A stretch of DNA of 17,491 nt. Source: Schleiferiaceae bacterium. GTDB lineage: Bacteria > Bacteroidota > Bacteroidia > Flavobacteriales > Schleiferiaceae. Shown here piece after piece: positions 1 to 5,903 of this stretch. Where the stretch lies: the NCBI GenBank assembly GCA_023260615.1, contig JALQUY010000021.1:1-17491 (forward strand). The letters are read 5' to 3'. Made by a program: the position numbers and the translations under genes. The notes under the pieces are model-generated. The model saw only the letters and a list, made by a program, of their open reading frames with translations. It made no database searches and was not told the origin of the DNA. Position 1 is the stretch's first letter. Each line of letters begins with the position of its first letter.

Positions 1-177
1 AAAGGCTTGACGACCTTGGCGCAGACCGCCAATGTGCAAGCGGATTTGAACACCGGAAAACTAGCTGTGGAAACGGGAGCCCAGTTCACGGGTACCTGCA
101 CGATGGCCAACCGCAAGACGACGGCGACGCCTGCAGATACCGTGGCCGCCAAGAAAGACGAAGCTTCAGCAGCCTAA
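1..177 (+). CDS. Bactofilin family protein, C-terminal end (5' part outside the window)
   Basis: The first 58 codons are open in frame 1 and end with TAA at 175-177. The visible protein has the repetitive beta pattern of a bactofilin end (KLAVETGAQFTGTCTM), followed by a low-complexity Ala/Lys/Thr tail. Bactofilins are cytoskeletal proteins that polymerise through a right-handed beta helix; in this family the strand rich in small and acidic residues with 'GA.F.G' turns is typical. The gene lies 13 bases before the AtpZ-like gene, and a bactofilin directly upstream of the ATP synthase genes is a familiar arrangement in Bacteroidota, so co-transcription is likely. The fragment is short, so the family call rests on this pattern plus context. 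Confidence 0.7.
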   Translation, partial: KGLTTLAQTANVQADLNTGKLAVETGAQFTGTCTMANRKTTATPADTVAAKKDEASAA

Positions 178-190
178 GGGCGAGCGGAGC

Positions 191-397
191 ATGAAAAACG
201 CCATCAAGTATTCGGGCATGGCCTTCCAAATGGGGACGGTCATTGCTTTGGGGGCCTACGGAGGGTACCGCTGGGACCTAGTCGCTGGTCGCTGGGGCGA
301 AGGCGAAACGGCGTGGGCAACCGTTGGATGTAGCTTGCTGGCCACAGTGATTGCCTTAACGATGATTATTCGCCAAGTACTGAACGATTCAAAATGA
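191..397 (+). CDS. atpZ: AtpZ/AtpI-family small membrane protein of the ATP synthase operon
   Basis: A 68-residue protein with two predicted membrane helices (about residues 12-27 and 43-61) joined by a short polar loop. The start KYSGMAFQMG followed by a Gly-rich first helix (ALGAYGGYRWD) is the usual look of AtpZ/AtpI (ATPase gene 1) proteins. Members are accessory factors linked with c-ring assembly or Mg/Ca uptake for the F1Fo ATP synthase; they are not subunits of the finished enzyme. The gene follows the bactofilin by 13 bases and overlaps the next gene by four bases (ATGA at 394-397), which implies translational coupling. The family call is solid; the exact function in this lineage is inferred. 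Confidence 0.8.
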   Translation: MKNAIKYSGMAFQMGTVIALGAYGGYRWDLVAGRWGEGETAWATVGCSLLATVIALTMIIRQVLNDSK

Positions 398-759
398 AAA
401 ACTGGTTACTCCCTCTGGCAATTGTCTACGGTCTGGGCGCATTTGTCCACGCTATTTTTTACCAAGTTTTAGGGGAGGGCGCGCCCTTTTGGATGGCCGA
501 TGCCTATTGGGTGGGCACCGGCATAAGCTTATTTGGCTTGGCGCAAAGTCTCGAATCGCAGAAAAAGGGCCGTTTTGTGCCCGTGTATTTTGCGGGCGGA
601 GTGTTCCGAATGCTCCTGGGATTAGGCGCCATCATTCTCCCGTTGACGTTGGCGGAAGACCCTGATTTTTCGGGGAAAGCCATGCAATTTGTCGCGGCCT
701 ATCTCTATGTGCTTTTGGCCGAAACAGCCCTTGCTGTGTATTGGATAAAGAAACTATAG
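394..759 (+). CDS. Four-helix membrane protein of unknown function in the atp operon
   Basis: A 121-residue, very hydrophobic protein with about four membrane helices (roughly residues 4-24, 36-52, 62-83 and 96-117) and a terminal KKL. No catalytic motif is visible. It starts inside the stop codon of the AtpZ-like gene and ends one base before the longest possible atpB reading frame, so it is part of the operon. By position and topology it could be the equivalent of AtpI, the poorly conserved membrane protein at the head of many atp operons, but sequence similarity by eye is too weak to claim that. I treat it as a conserved-context hypothetical protein, probably helping assembly of the Fo part. 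Confidence 0.7.
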   Translation: MKNWLLPLAIVYGLGAFVHAIFYQVLGEGAPFWMADAYWVGTGISLFGLAQSLESQKKGRFVPVYFAGGVFRMLLGLGAIILPLTLAEDPDFSGKAMQFVAAYLYVLLAETALAVYWIKKL

Positions 760-808
760 GATGGGGAAGATGCGCGGAGTATCTTTGCCGCGCATTTTGC
801 AAGGCCTC

Positions 809-1972
809 ATGATGAACCTAAATCGCTTCCTTCTCGGACTTCTCCTCTTGGCTGCCCCCGCTGCTTGGGCTTCCGAAGACGTCCATAGCGCCGAAGCCCA
901 CGCGGACACGGCGGCTGTACACGTTGAAGAACACGCCACGGAACACGGCGCTTCGCATGCCGAAGAGGCCAAAGAAGGCTTTGATCCCGCCACGGTCATC
1001 ATGCACCACATTGGCGACAGCCACGGCTGGCACCTCTTCGATTGGAACGAGCACCCTGTGAGCATCCCCTTGCCCGTGATTTTGTACACGGACAATGGTT
1101 TGGTTGTCTTCTCTTCGGCAGAATTCCACCACGACCAAGAGGGCACTCATGTGGTTGAAGCAGGTGGTCAGCGCTTTGTCAACATTCACGAGAAAATCTA
1201 CTACGCTTCAGACGTAGCCAACGAACATGGCGTCTACGCTGACATGGATCACGAGACGCATGAAGTGGCTAATGCCAAGCCCTGGGACGTGTCCATCACG
1301 AAAAACGTAGCGGCTCTGTTGTTTGCAGCCATCGTGATTTTGGCGCTCTTCTTGTCCACGGCTCGCAGCTACAAAAAGAACCCCAACGGCGCGCCGCGCG
1401 GTTTGGCAGGTTTTGTTGAGCCCTTGGTGGTTTTTGTTCGCGACGACATTGCCAAAAACAACATTGGTCACCACTACAAGCGCTTTGTCCCCTTGTTGTT
1501 GACCATCTTCTTTTTTATCTGGATCAACAACTTGTTGGGCTTAGTGCCGTTCTTCCCGGGTGGCGCCAACGTAACGGGCAACATCGCGGTAACGATGGTA
1601 TTGGCCGTCATCACCTTTGTGGTCACCAATATCAATGGCAACAAGCACTATTGGGGTCACATCTTCTGGATGCCCGGACTGCCCGTTTTTGTAAAGCCTG
1701 TTTTGGCCATCGTAGAATTCATAGGCATTTTCACGAAGCCGTTCTCCTTGATGATTCGATTGTTCGCCAACATTACGGCGGGCCACATCATCGTTTTGAG
1801 CTTGGTGTCTTTGGTCTTCATTTTTGAGACGGTGTGGGTGAGCCCCGCGTCGGTTCTCTTGACCTTATTTATCTCCGTTTTGGAATTGTTGGTGGCAGCG
1901 TTGCAGGCCTACATCTTCACCCTACTTACGGCTTTGTACATCGGTTCAGCCGTTCAAGACGATCATCATTAA
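809..1972 (+). CDS. atpB: F1Fo ATP synthase subunit a, with signal peptide and His-rich periplasmic extension
   Basis: Subunit a forms the two proton half-channels next to the c-ring. The C-terminal two thirds hold the membrane helices, and the essential stator arginine sits in the motif MIRLFANITAGH (Arg317 counted from 809). I chose the start at 809 (or 812) because the protein then begins with a normal signal peptide (MMNLNRFLLGLLLLAAPAAWA, cleavage after AWA). The in-frame ATG at 761 would add 16 residues ahead of it and cannot be excluded. Between the signal peptide and the first Fo helix lie about 130 residues, the first part crowded with His and Glu/Asp (HSAEAHADTAAVHVEEHATEH). Such an extension is common in Bacteroidota AtpB and makes the protein longer than the usual 240-280 residues. 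The next gene is atpE, 33 bases on. Confidence 0.96.
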   Translation: MMNLNRFLLGLLLLAAPAAWASEDVHSAEAHADTAAVHVEEHATEHGASHAEEAKEGFDPATVIMHHIGDSHGWHLFDWNEHPVSIPLPVILYTDNGLVVFSSAEFHHDQEGTHVVEAGGQRFVNIHEKIYYASDVANEHGVYADMDHETHEVANAKPWDVSITKNVAALLFAAIVILALFLSTARSYKKNPNGAPRGLAGFVEPLVVFVRDDIAKNNIGHHYKRFVPLLLTIFFFIWINNLLGLVPFFPGGANVTGNIAVTMVLAVITFVVTNINGNKHYWGHIFWMPGLPVFVKPVLAIVEFIGIFTKPFSLMIRLFANITAGHIIVLSLVSLVFIFETVWVSPASVLLTLFISVLELLVAALQAYIFTLLTALYIGSAVQDDHH

Positions 1973-2005
1973 ACTCTAATTTTTAACTCAAATCCCCCAA
2001 GTATC

Positions 2006-2215
2006 ATGACCGGAAGTATCACAGCACTCGGAGCAGGTTTGGCCGTTATCGGCGTTGGCATCGGTATTGGTTTGATTGGCAGTCGTGCCATGGAAGCCAT
2101 TGCTCGTCAGCCTGAAGCAGCGGGTAAGATCCAAACCAACATGATTATCGCAGCCGCGTTGATTGAAGGTGCCGGTTTGTTCGGTATCGTTGTCGCGTTG
2201 TTGGGTAATAACTAA
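2006..2215 (+). CDS. atpE: F1Fo ATP synthase subunit c
   Basis: A 69-residue hairpin of two membrane helices. The first is Gly-rich (GVGIGIGLIGSRAMEAIARQPE) and the polar loop carries the conserved RQPEA. The second carries the ion-binding carboxylate Glu54 in AALIEGAGLFG. The residue after the Glu is Gly and there is no Ser/Thr next to it, so the site looks proton-binding rather than sodium-binding. The protein assembles into the rotating c-ring, so many copies are needed per enzyme, while subunits a, alpha and gamma need one to three. A hairpin with a T-run directly downstream (2232-2269) may serve that need. The length is a little short but normal for Bacteroidota c subunits. Confidence 0.96.
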   Translation: MTGSITALGAGLAVIGVGIGIGLIGSRAMEAIARQPEAAGKIQTNMIIAAALIEGAGLFGIVVALLGNN

Positions 2216-2231
2216 GAGCTCACCTCCTACA

Positions 2232-2269
2232 GGCCGTTTGGCAGGTTTTCCTGCCGAACGTGCCTTTTT
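2232..2269 (+). terminator. Terminator-like hairpin between atpE and atpF (possible attenuator or RNA stabiliser)
   Basis: The arms 2232-2245 and 2250-2264 pair over 14 positions with one G-T wobble and one bulged T (2261), close on a TTTT loop, and are followed by five T (2265-2269). This has the form of a Rho-independent terminator, yet it lies inside the operon 16 bases after the atpE stop. Partial termination, or protection of the upstream 3' end, would raise c-subunit mRNA relative to the later genes. The structure is seen directly; its role is inferred. Confidence 0.65.
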
Positions 2270-2301
2270 GGTGAATCTGCTAACCTTAGAAACGTAGTAC
2301 A

Positions 2302-2796
2302 ATGGGTATCGTAACACCTGGCTTTGGCCTAATTTTCTGGACGACTCTCACGTTCTTCATCTTGCTTTTCCTTTTGGCGAAGTTTGCATGGAAGCCCATC
2401 TTGAAAGCCGTACAGGAGCGCGAAGAAGCGATTGATTCTGCCTTGAAGGCGGCGGAAGCTGCTAAGGCTGAAATGGCCTCTTTGCAATCAAGCAATGAGC
2501 AACTTTTGAAAGAAGCCCGCGAAGAGCGCGAGCAGATTTTGAAGGAAGCCCGTGCTTTGCGCGACAAGACCATTGCGGACGCTAAAACGGCAGCTTCGGA
2601 AGAGGCCGCAAAAGTTTTGGACGCCGCTCGTGCCCAAATTCACAACGAAAAGATGGCCGCTATGACCGAGGTTAAGAACCAGGTTGCCCAGTTGGCTATC
2701 GATATGTCCGAGCGCATTCTCCGCGCTGAGTTGAAAGACGCCACCGCACAAAAGGCCATGATTGACCGTGCGATGGAGGACGTAAAAATGAATTAA
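2302..2796 (+). CDS. atpF: F1Fo ATP synthase subunit b (peripheral stalk)
   Basis: A 164-residue protein with one N-terminal membrane helix (about residues 8-27, FGLIFWTTLTFFILLFLLA). A long, charged, Ala/Glu/Lys-rich coiled coil follows to the end (EEAIDSALKAAEAAKAEMASL and on). The signature FAWKPILKAVQEREEAI directly after the membrane helix is typical of subunit b. A dimer of b, or b with b', forms the stator arm that links subunit a to delta and alpha. Only one b-type gene is present, so a homodimer is expected. An 86-base gap with a hairpin separates it from atpE, much longer than the other gaps in the operon. The stop is six bases before the atpH start. Confidence 0.95.
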   Translation: MGIVTPGFGLIFWTTLTFFILLFLLAKFAWKPILKAVQEREEAIDSALKAAEAAKAEMASLQSSNEQLLKEAREEREQILKEARALRDKTIADAKTAASEEAAKVLDAARAQIHNEKMAAMTEVKNQVAQLAIDMSERILRAELKDATAQKAMIDRAMEDVKMN

Positions 2797-2802
2797 TCAG
2801 GC

Positions 2803-3360
2803 ATGAGCACACTGCGCGCTTCAAACCGTTACGCCAAGGCCCTTTTGGACCTGGCTCGCGAACGCCAAGCATTGGACGTCATTAAGTCCAACTGCGACAG
2901 CTTGTTGTCGGTTTTGAAAGAAAGCCGCGATTTCCGCGTCTTCTTGAAAAGCCCAGTGATCAAGCCTGAACAGAAGCTCAAGACCCTCGAGTCGGTCTTT
3001 GCAGCTCACCTCGATCCTTTGATGAATTTGTTCTTGGCCTTGTTGGTCAAGCACGGCCGTGAGGCCCATCTGGAGGATGTGTTGGAAAAATACACCAGCC
3101 TGTACTTGGCTGAGAAAAAGGTGGTTCGTGCACGCGTTGCCTCGGCAAGTGCACTCAGCCCCGAACACGTAAACCAACTCTTGGCCTTGCTTAAATCGCC
3201 TGAGGCTTCCGACGTTCTGTTGGAGCAGGTGGTGGACGAGAACTTGATTGGTGGTTTTGTGCTCCGCGTAGACGACAAGCAAGTGGACGCTTCGGTGTCT
3301 TCTGCGCTGTCCAAATTGGAGCGCGAATTTGACAACAACTTATACATCGCGGACTTTTAA
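2803..3360 (+). CDS. atpH: F1Fo ATP synthase subunit delta
   Basis: A 185-residue soluble protein matching the OSCP/delta family in length and layout. The N-terminal helical bundle starts with ASNRYAKALLDLARER, the usual opening of the family (RYA.AL..A). The C-terminal part carries the conserved VVDENLIGGFVLRVDDKQVDASV, followed by SALSKLERE. Delta caps the top of the alpha3beta3 head and connects it to subunit b so that the head does not rotate. The gene sits six bases after atpF and 11 bases before atpA. Nothing unusual is visible. Confidence 0.95.
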   Translation: MSTLRASNRYAKALLDLARERQALDVIKSNCDSLLSVLKESRDFRVFLKSPVIKPEQKLKTLESVFAAHLDPLMNLFLALLVKHGREAHLEDVLEKYTSLYLAEKKVVRARVASASALSPEHVNQLLALLKSPEASDVLLEQVVDENLIGGFVLRVDDKQVDASVSSALSKLEREFDNNLYIADF

Positions 3361-3371
3361 ATTCCCTTCCC

Positions 3372-4952
3372 ATGGCAGACGTAAAACCTGCAGAGATTTC
3401 AGCCATCTTGCGCCAGCAGCTTTCTGGATTCGCTTCCGAAGCGCAGCTTGAAGAAGTTGGCACCGTATTGCAAGTCGGTGACGGTATCGCCCGTGCCTAC
3501 GGTATGCAAAACGCACAATCCGGTGAACTCGTTGAGTTTGAAACGGGCCTTCGCGGCATCGTTTTGAACTTGGAAGAAGACAACGTTGGTATCGTATTGT
3601 TGGGTGCCGCTGAAGGCATCAAAGAAGGTTCAACGGTTAAGCGCACCGGCGTTATCGCTTCCATCGAGGTAGGCGAGGGCATGCTCGGCCGCGTAGTCGA
3701 CACCTTGGGCAATCCTATTGACGGCAAGGGCCCCATCGAGGGCACCAAGTACAACATGCCTTTGGAGCGCAAGGCTCCCGGTGTTATCTACCGCCAGCCT
3801 GTAAACGAGCCGCTTCAAACGGGTATCAAGGCCATCGACGCCATGATTCCTGTAGGCCGTGGCCAGCGCGAATTGATCATTGGTGACCGCCAAACGGGTA
3901 AGACCACTGTGGCGATTGACACCATCATCAACCAGAAAGAATTCTACGACAAGGGCGAGCCCGTGTACTGTATCTACGTGGCTATCGGCCAGAAAGGATC
4001 TACGGTAGCGGCTTTGGCTAAGACGTTGGAGGAGAAGGGCGCTTTGGCCTACACCACCATCGTAGCGGCAAACGCTGCGGACCCCGCTCCTATGCAGTTC
4101 TACGCTCCTTTCGCAGGTGCCGCCATCGGCGAGTACTTCCGCGACACCGGTCGTCCTGCCTTGATCATTTACGATGACCTGTCTAAGCAAGCCGTGGCCT
4201 ACCGCGAGGTGTCCTTGTTGCTTCGCCGTCCTCCAGGTCGTGAGGCCTACCCTGGTGACGTATTCTACCTGCACAGCCGCTTGCTCGAGCGCGCCGCCAA
4301 GGTGATTAAGGACGACACCATTGCTGCCCAGATGAACGACTTGCCCGAATCTTTGAAGGGCATCGTAAAAGGCGGTGGTTCTTTGACGGCATTGCCCATC
4401 ATTGAAACGCAAGCGGGTGACGTTTCTGCCTACATCCCCACCAACGTAATCTCCATCACGGATGGTCAGATCTTCTTGGAGGCAGACTTGTTCAACTCAG
4501 GTGTTCGTCCCGCCATCAACGTAGGTATTTCGGTATCTCGCGTAGGAGGTTCGGCCCAAATCAAGCCCATGAAGAAGGTGGCTGGTACGTTGAAGCTCGA
4601 CCAAGCACAGTACCGTGAACTGGAAGCCTTTGCGAAGTTTGGTTCAGACTTGGACGCCGCTACCATGAACGTCATCAACAAGGGTCGCCGCAACGTGGAG
4701 ATCTTGAAGCAGAAGGTGAATGATCCTATGAGCGTTGAGAAGCAAGTGGCTATCATCTACGTGGGCACCAAAGCGATGTTGAACAGCGTACCCGTTGACA
4801 AGATCAAGGCCTTTGAAAACGGCTTCTTGGAGTACATGGAAAGCAAGCACCAAGACGTGTTGGACGCCATCCGTGGCGGCGCATGGGGCGATGCTCAAAT
4901 TGAAGCAATTGAAAAGGCAGCCAAGGAAGTCTTGCCTGCGTACCAAGCCTAA
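3372..4952 (+). CDS. atpA: F1Fo ATP synthase subunit alpha
   Basis: A 526-residue protein of normal length. The N-terminal barrel is followed by the nucleotide-binding domain with the P-loop GDRQTGKT (residues 171-178, Lys177). The Walker B strand is ALIIYDDLSK (Asp268, Asp269). The family signature PAINVGISVSRVGGSAQ carries the arginine finger (Arg390), which reaches into the catalytic site of the neighbouring beta subunit. Alpha binds nucleotide but does not catalyse; the catalytic beta gene (atpD) is not in this window. The start ATG at 3372 follows the atpH stop by 11 bases, and the sequence MADVKPAEISAILRQQL fits the alpha N-terminus. Codon use is strongly biased, as expected for a highly expressed gene. 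Confidence 0.98.
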   Translation: MADVKPAEISAILRQQLSGFASEAQLEEVGTVLQVGDGIARAYGMQNAQSGELVEFETGLRGIVLNLEEDNVGIVLLGAAEGIKEGSTVKRTGVIASIEVGEGMLGRVVDTLGNPIDGKGPIEGTKYNMPLERKAPGVIYRQPVNEPLQTGIKAIDAMIPVGRGQRELIIGDRQTGKTTVAIDTIINQKEFYDKGEPVYCIYVAIGQKGSTVAALAKTLEEKGALAYTTIVAANAADPAPMQFYAPFAGAAIGEYFRDTGRPALIIYDDLSKQAVAYREVSLLLRRPPGREAYPGDVFYLHSRLLERAAKVIKDDTIAAQMNDLPESLKGIVKGGGSLTALPIIETQAGDVSAYIPTNVISITDGQIFLEADLFNSGVRPAINVGISVSRVGGSAQIKPMKKVAGTLKLDQAQYRELEAFAKFGSDLDAATMNVINKGRRNVEILKQKVNDPMSVEKQVAIIYVGTKAMLNSVPVDKIKAFENGFLEYMESKHQDVLDAIRGGAWGDAQIEAIEKAAKEVLPAYQA

Positions 4953-4964
4953 TATTCGACCCAA

Positions 4965-5825
4965 ATGGCCAATCTAAAAGAGCTTCGTAATCGCATTGCA
5001 TCGGTGTCTAGCACCATGCAGATTACGTCGGCTATGAAGATGGTTTCGGCCGCCAAGCTGAAGCGTTCACAAGACGCCATTGTCCAGATGCGCCCCTATG
5101 CGGAGAAGCTGACGGCCTTGATGGGGAATGTGAGCGCCACCTTGGATGCGTCTGAAAACCCCTATGCCGCAGAGCGCCCCGTTCAGAATGTGTTGCTCAT
5201 CCCGATGACCGCCAACCGCGGCCTCTGTGGTGCGTTCAACTCCTCTGTCCTGAAGCGCGTAAAGGTGGTGTCTGACCGCTACGAAGCCGCAGGCGCCAAC
5301 GTGTCTGTCTTCACAGTGGGTAAAAAGTCACGCGACCTCCTCAAGAAAACCATGAACGTGGTAGCTGAAGAGCTGGAAGTGGTGAACCAAGTCAATTTTG
5401 AAGGCGCACAGCGCGTAGCTGATACCGCTATGGCAGGCTTTACGTCTGGTCAATACGACAAAGTGGTTTTGATCTACAACCAGTTTAAGAATGCAGCCGT
5501 TCAGGTCTTGCAAGAAGAGCAGTTGTTGCCCATTTCCGCGGCGTCTACCGAAGGTGCAGCAGTAGGAGACTACTTGTACGAGCCAAACAAAGCTCAGTTG
5601 TTGGAGGAGTTGATTCCCACCAGCATCAAGAGCCAAGTGTATAAAGCGCTTTTGGACTCTCAAGCCTCCGAACATGGCGCTCGCATGACCTCCATGCACA
5701 AGGCGACAGACAACGCGACTTCGATGCGCGATGGTTTGAAATTGCAGTACAACAAGGCCCGTCAAGCAGCCATTACCAACGAAATCCTCGAGATCGTAGG
5801 CGGCGCTGAGGCGCTGAATAGCTAA
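4965..5825 (+). CDS. atpG: F1Fo ATP synthase subunit gamma
   Basis: A 286-residue central-shaft protein. The N-terminal helix MANLKELRNRIASVSSTMQ plus ITSAMKMVSAAKLKR is the strongly conserved gamma opening. The C-terminal helix DNATSMRDGLKLQYNKARQ and AAITNEILEIVGGAEAL is the other half of the rotor coiled coil. The middle contains the Rossmann-like part (LLIPMTANRGLCGAFNSSV). Gamma rotates inside alpha3beta3 and couples the c-ring to catalysis. It is the last gene of the cluster: atpD and atpC do not follow, and a hairpin terminator starts 24 bases after the stop. The stop codon TAA (5823-5825) falls inside a copy of the TTAAACG-type repeat. Confidence 0.97.
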   Translation: MANLKELRNRIASVSSTMQITSAMKMVSAAKLKRSQDAIVQMRPYAEKLTALMGNVSATLDASENPYAAERPVQNVLLIPMTANRGLCGAFNSSVLKRVKVVSDRYEAAGANVSVFTVGKKSRDLLKKTMNVVAEELEVVNQVNFEGAQRVADTAMAGFTSGQYDKVVLIYNQFKNAAVQVLQEEQLLPISAASTEGAAVGDYLYEPNKAQLLEELIPTSIKSQVYKALLDSQASEHGARMTSMHKATDNATSMRDGLKLQYNKARQAAITNEILEIVGGAEALNS

Positions 5826-5844
5826 ACGTTCGTAAACGTTTAAA
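5822..5844 (+). repeat. Intergenic TTAAACG / AAACGTTTAAA repeat, copy 1
   Basis: This copy runs from the atpG stop codon into the spacer: CTAAACGTT, three bases, then AAACGTTTAAA. Related copies lie at 7414-7425 (partial), 9998-10019 and 13215-13236, all at 3' ends of genes. The motif is partly palindromic around AACGTT. Its role is unknown. Confidence 0.55.
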
Positions 5845-5849
5845 TGCAC

Positions 5850-5875
5850 AAAGCGCGGCCCAACGGCCGCGCTTT
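5850..5875 (+). terminator. Hairpin terminator of the ATP synthase operon
   Basis: A perfect 11-base-pair stem, AAAGCGCGGCC (5850-5860) with GGCCGCGCTTT (5865-5875), closes on a CAAC loop, 24 bases after the atpG stop. The downstream T-run is limited to the TTT of the arm plus scattered T (TTATTATT), so termination may be incomplete. The A/T at the stem base and the stable GC core are typical of Bacteroidota terminators. Confidence 0.75.
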
Positions 5876-5892
5876 GGCGTTATTATTGCCCC

Positions 5893-5900
5893 TAGATTTG
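5893..5900 (+). promoter_or_regulatory. Probable -7 box (TAGATTTG) of the histidine kinase promoter
   Basis: TAGATTTG matches the Bacteroidota -7 consensus TAnnTTTG. A TTTG at 5873-5876, inside the terminator's 3' arm, could act as the -33 element with a 16-base spacing, slightly short. Transcription would begin near 5905-5907, directly at the candidate start codons (5904, 5907, 5913), so the mRNA would have almost no leader. Confidence 0.45.
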
Positions 5901-5903
5901 CGG

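Noticed and set aside
761..808. Upstream ATG of atpB adding 16 residues
   Set aside because: It would push the signal peptide inward; starts at 809 or 812 give a normal signal peptide. Not fully excluded.
2006..2215. Sodium-coupled c subunit
   Set aside because: The Glu54 is followed by Gly and lacks the neighbouring Ser/Thr seen in sodium-binding rings; proton coupling is more likely.
3630..4412. Long - strand open frame (260 codons) opposite atpA
   Set aside because: It arises from the strong codon bias of atpA; the predicted protein has no coherent motifs.
5844..5903. Upstream ATG extending the kinase by 20 residues
   Set aside because: This stretch is the atp terminator stem; a promoter box and better start codons lie downstream.
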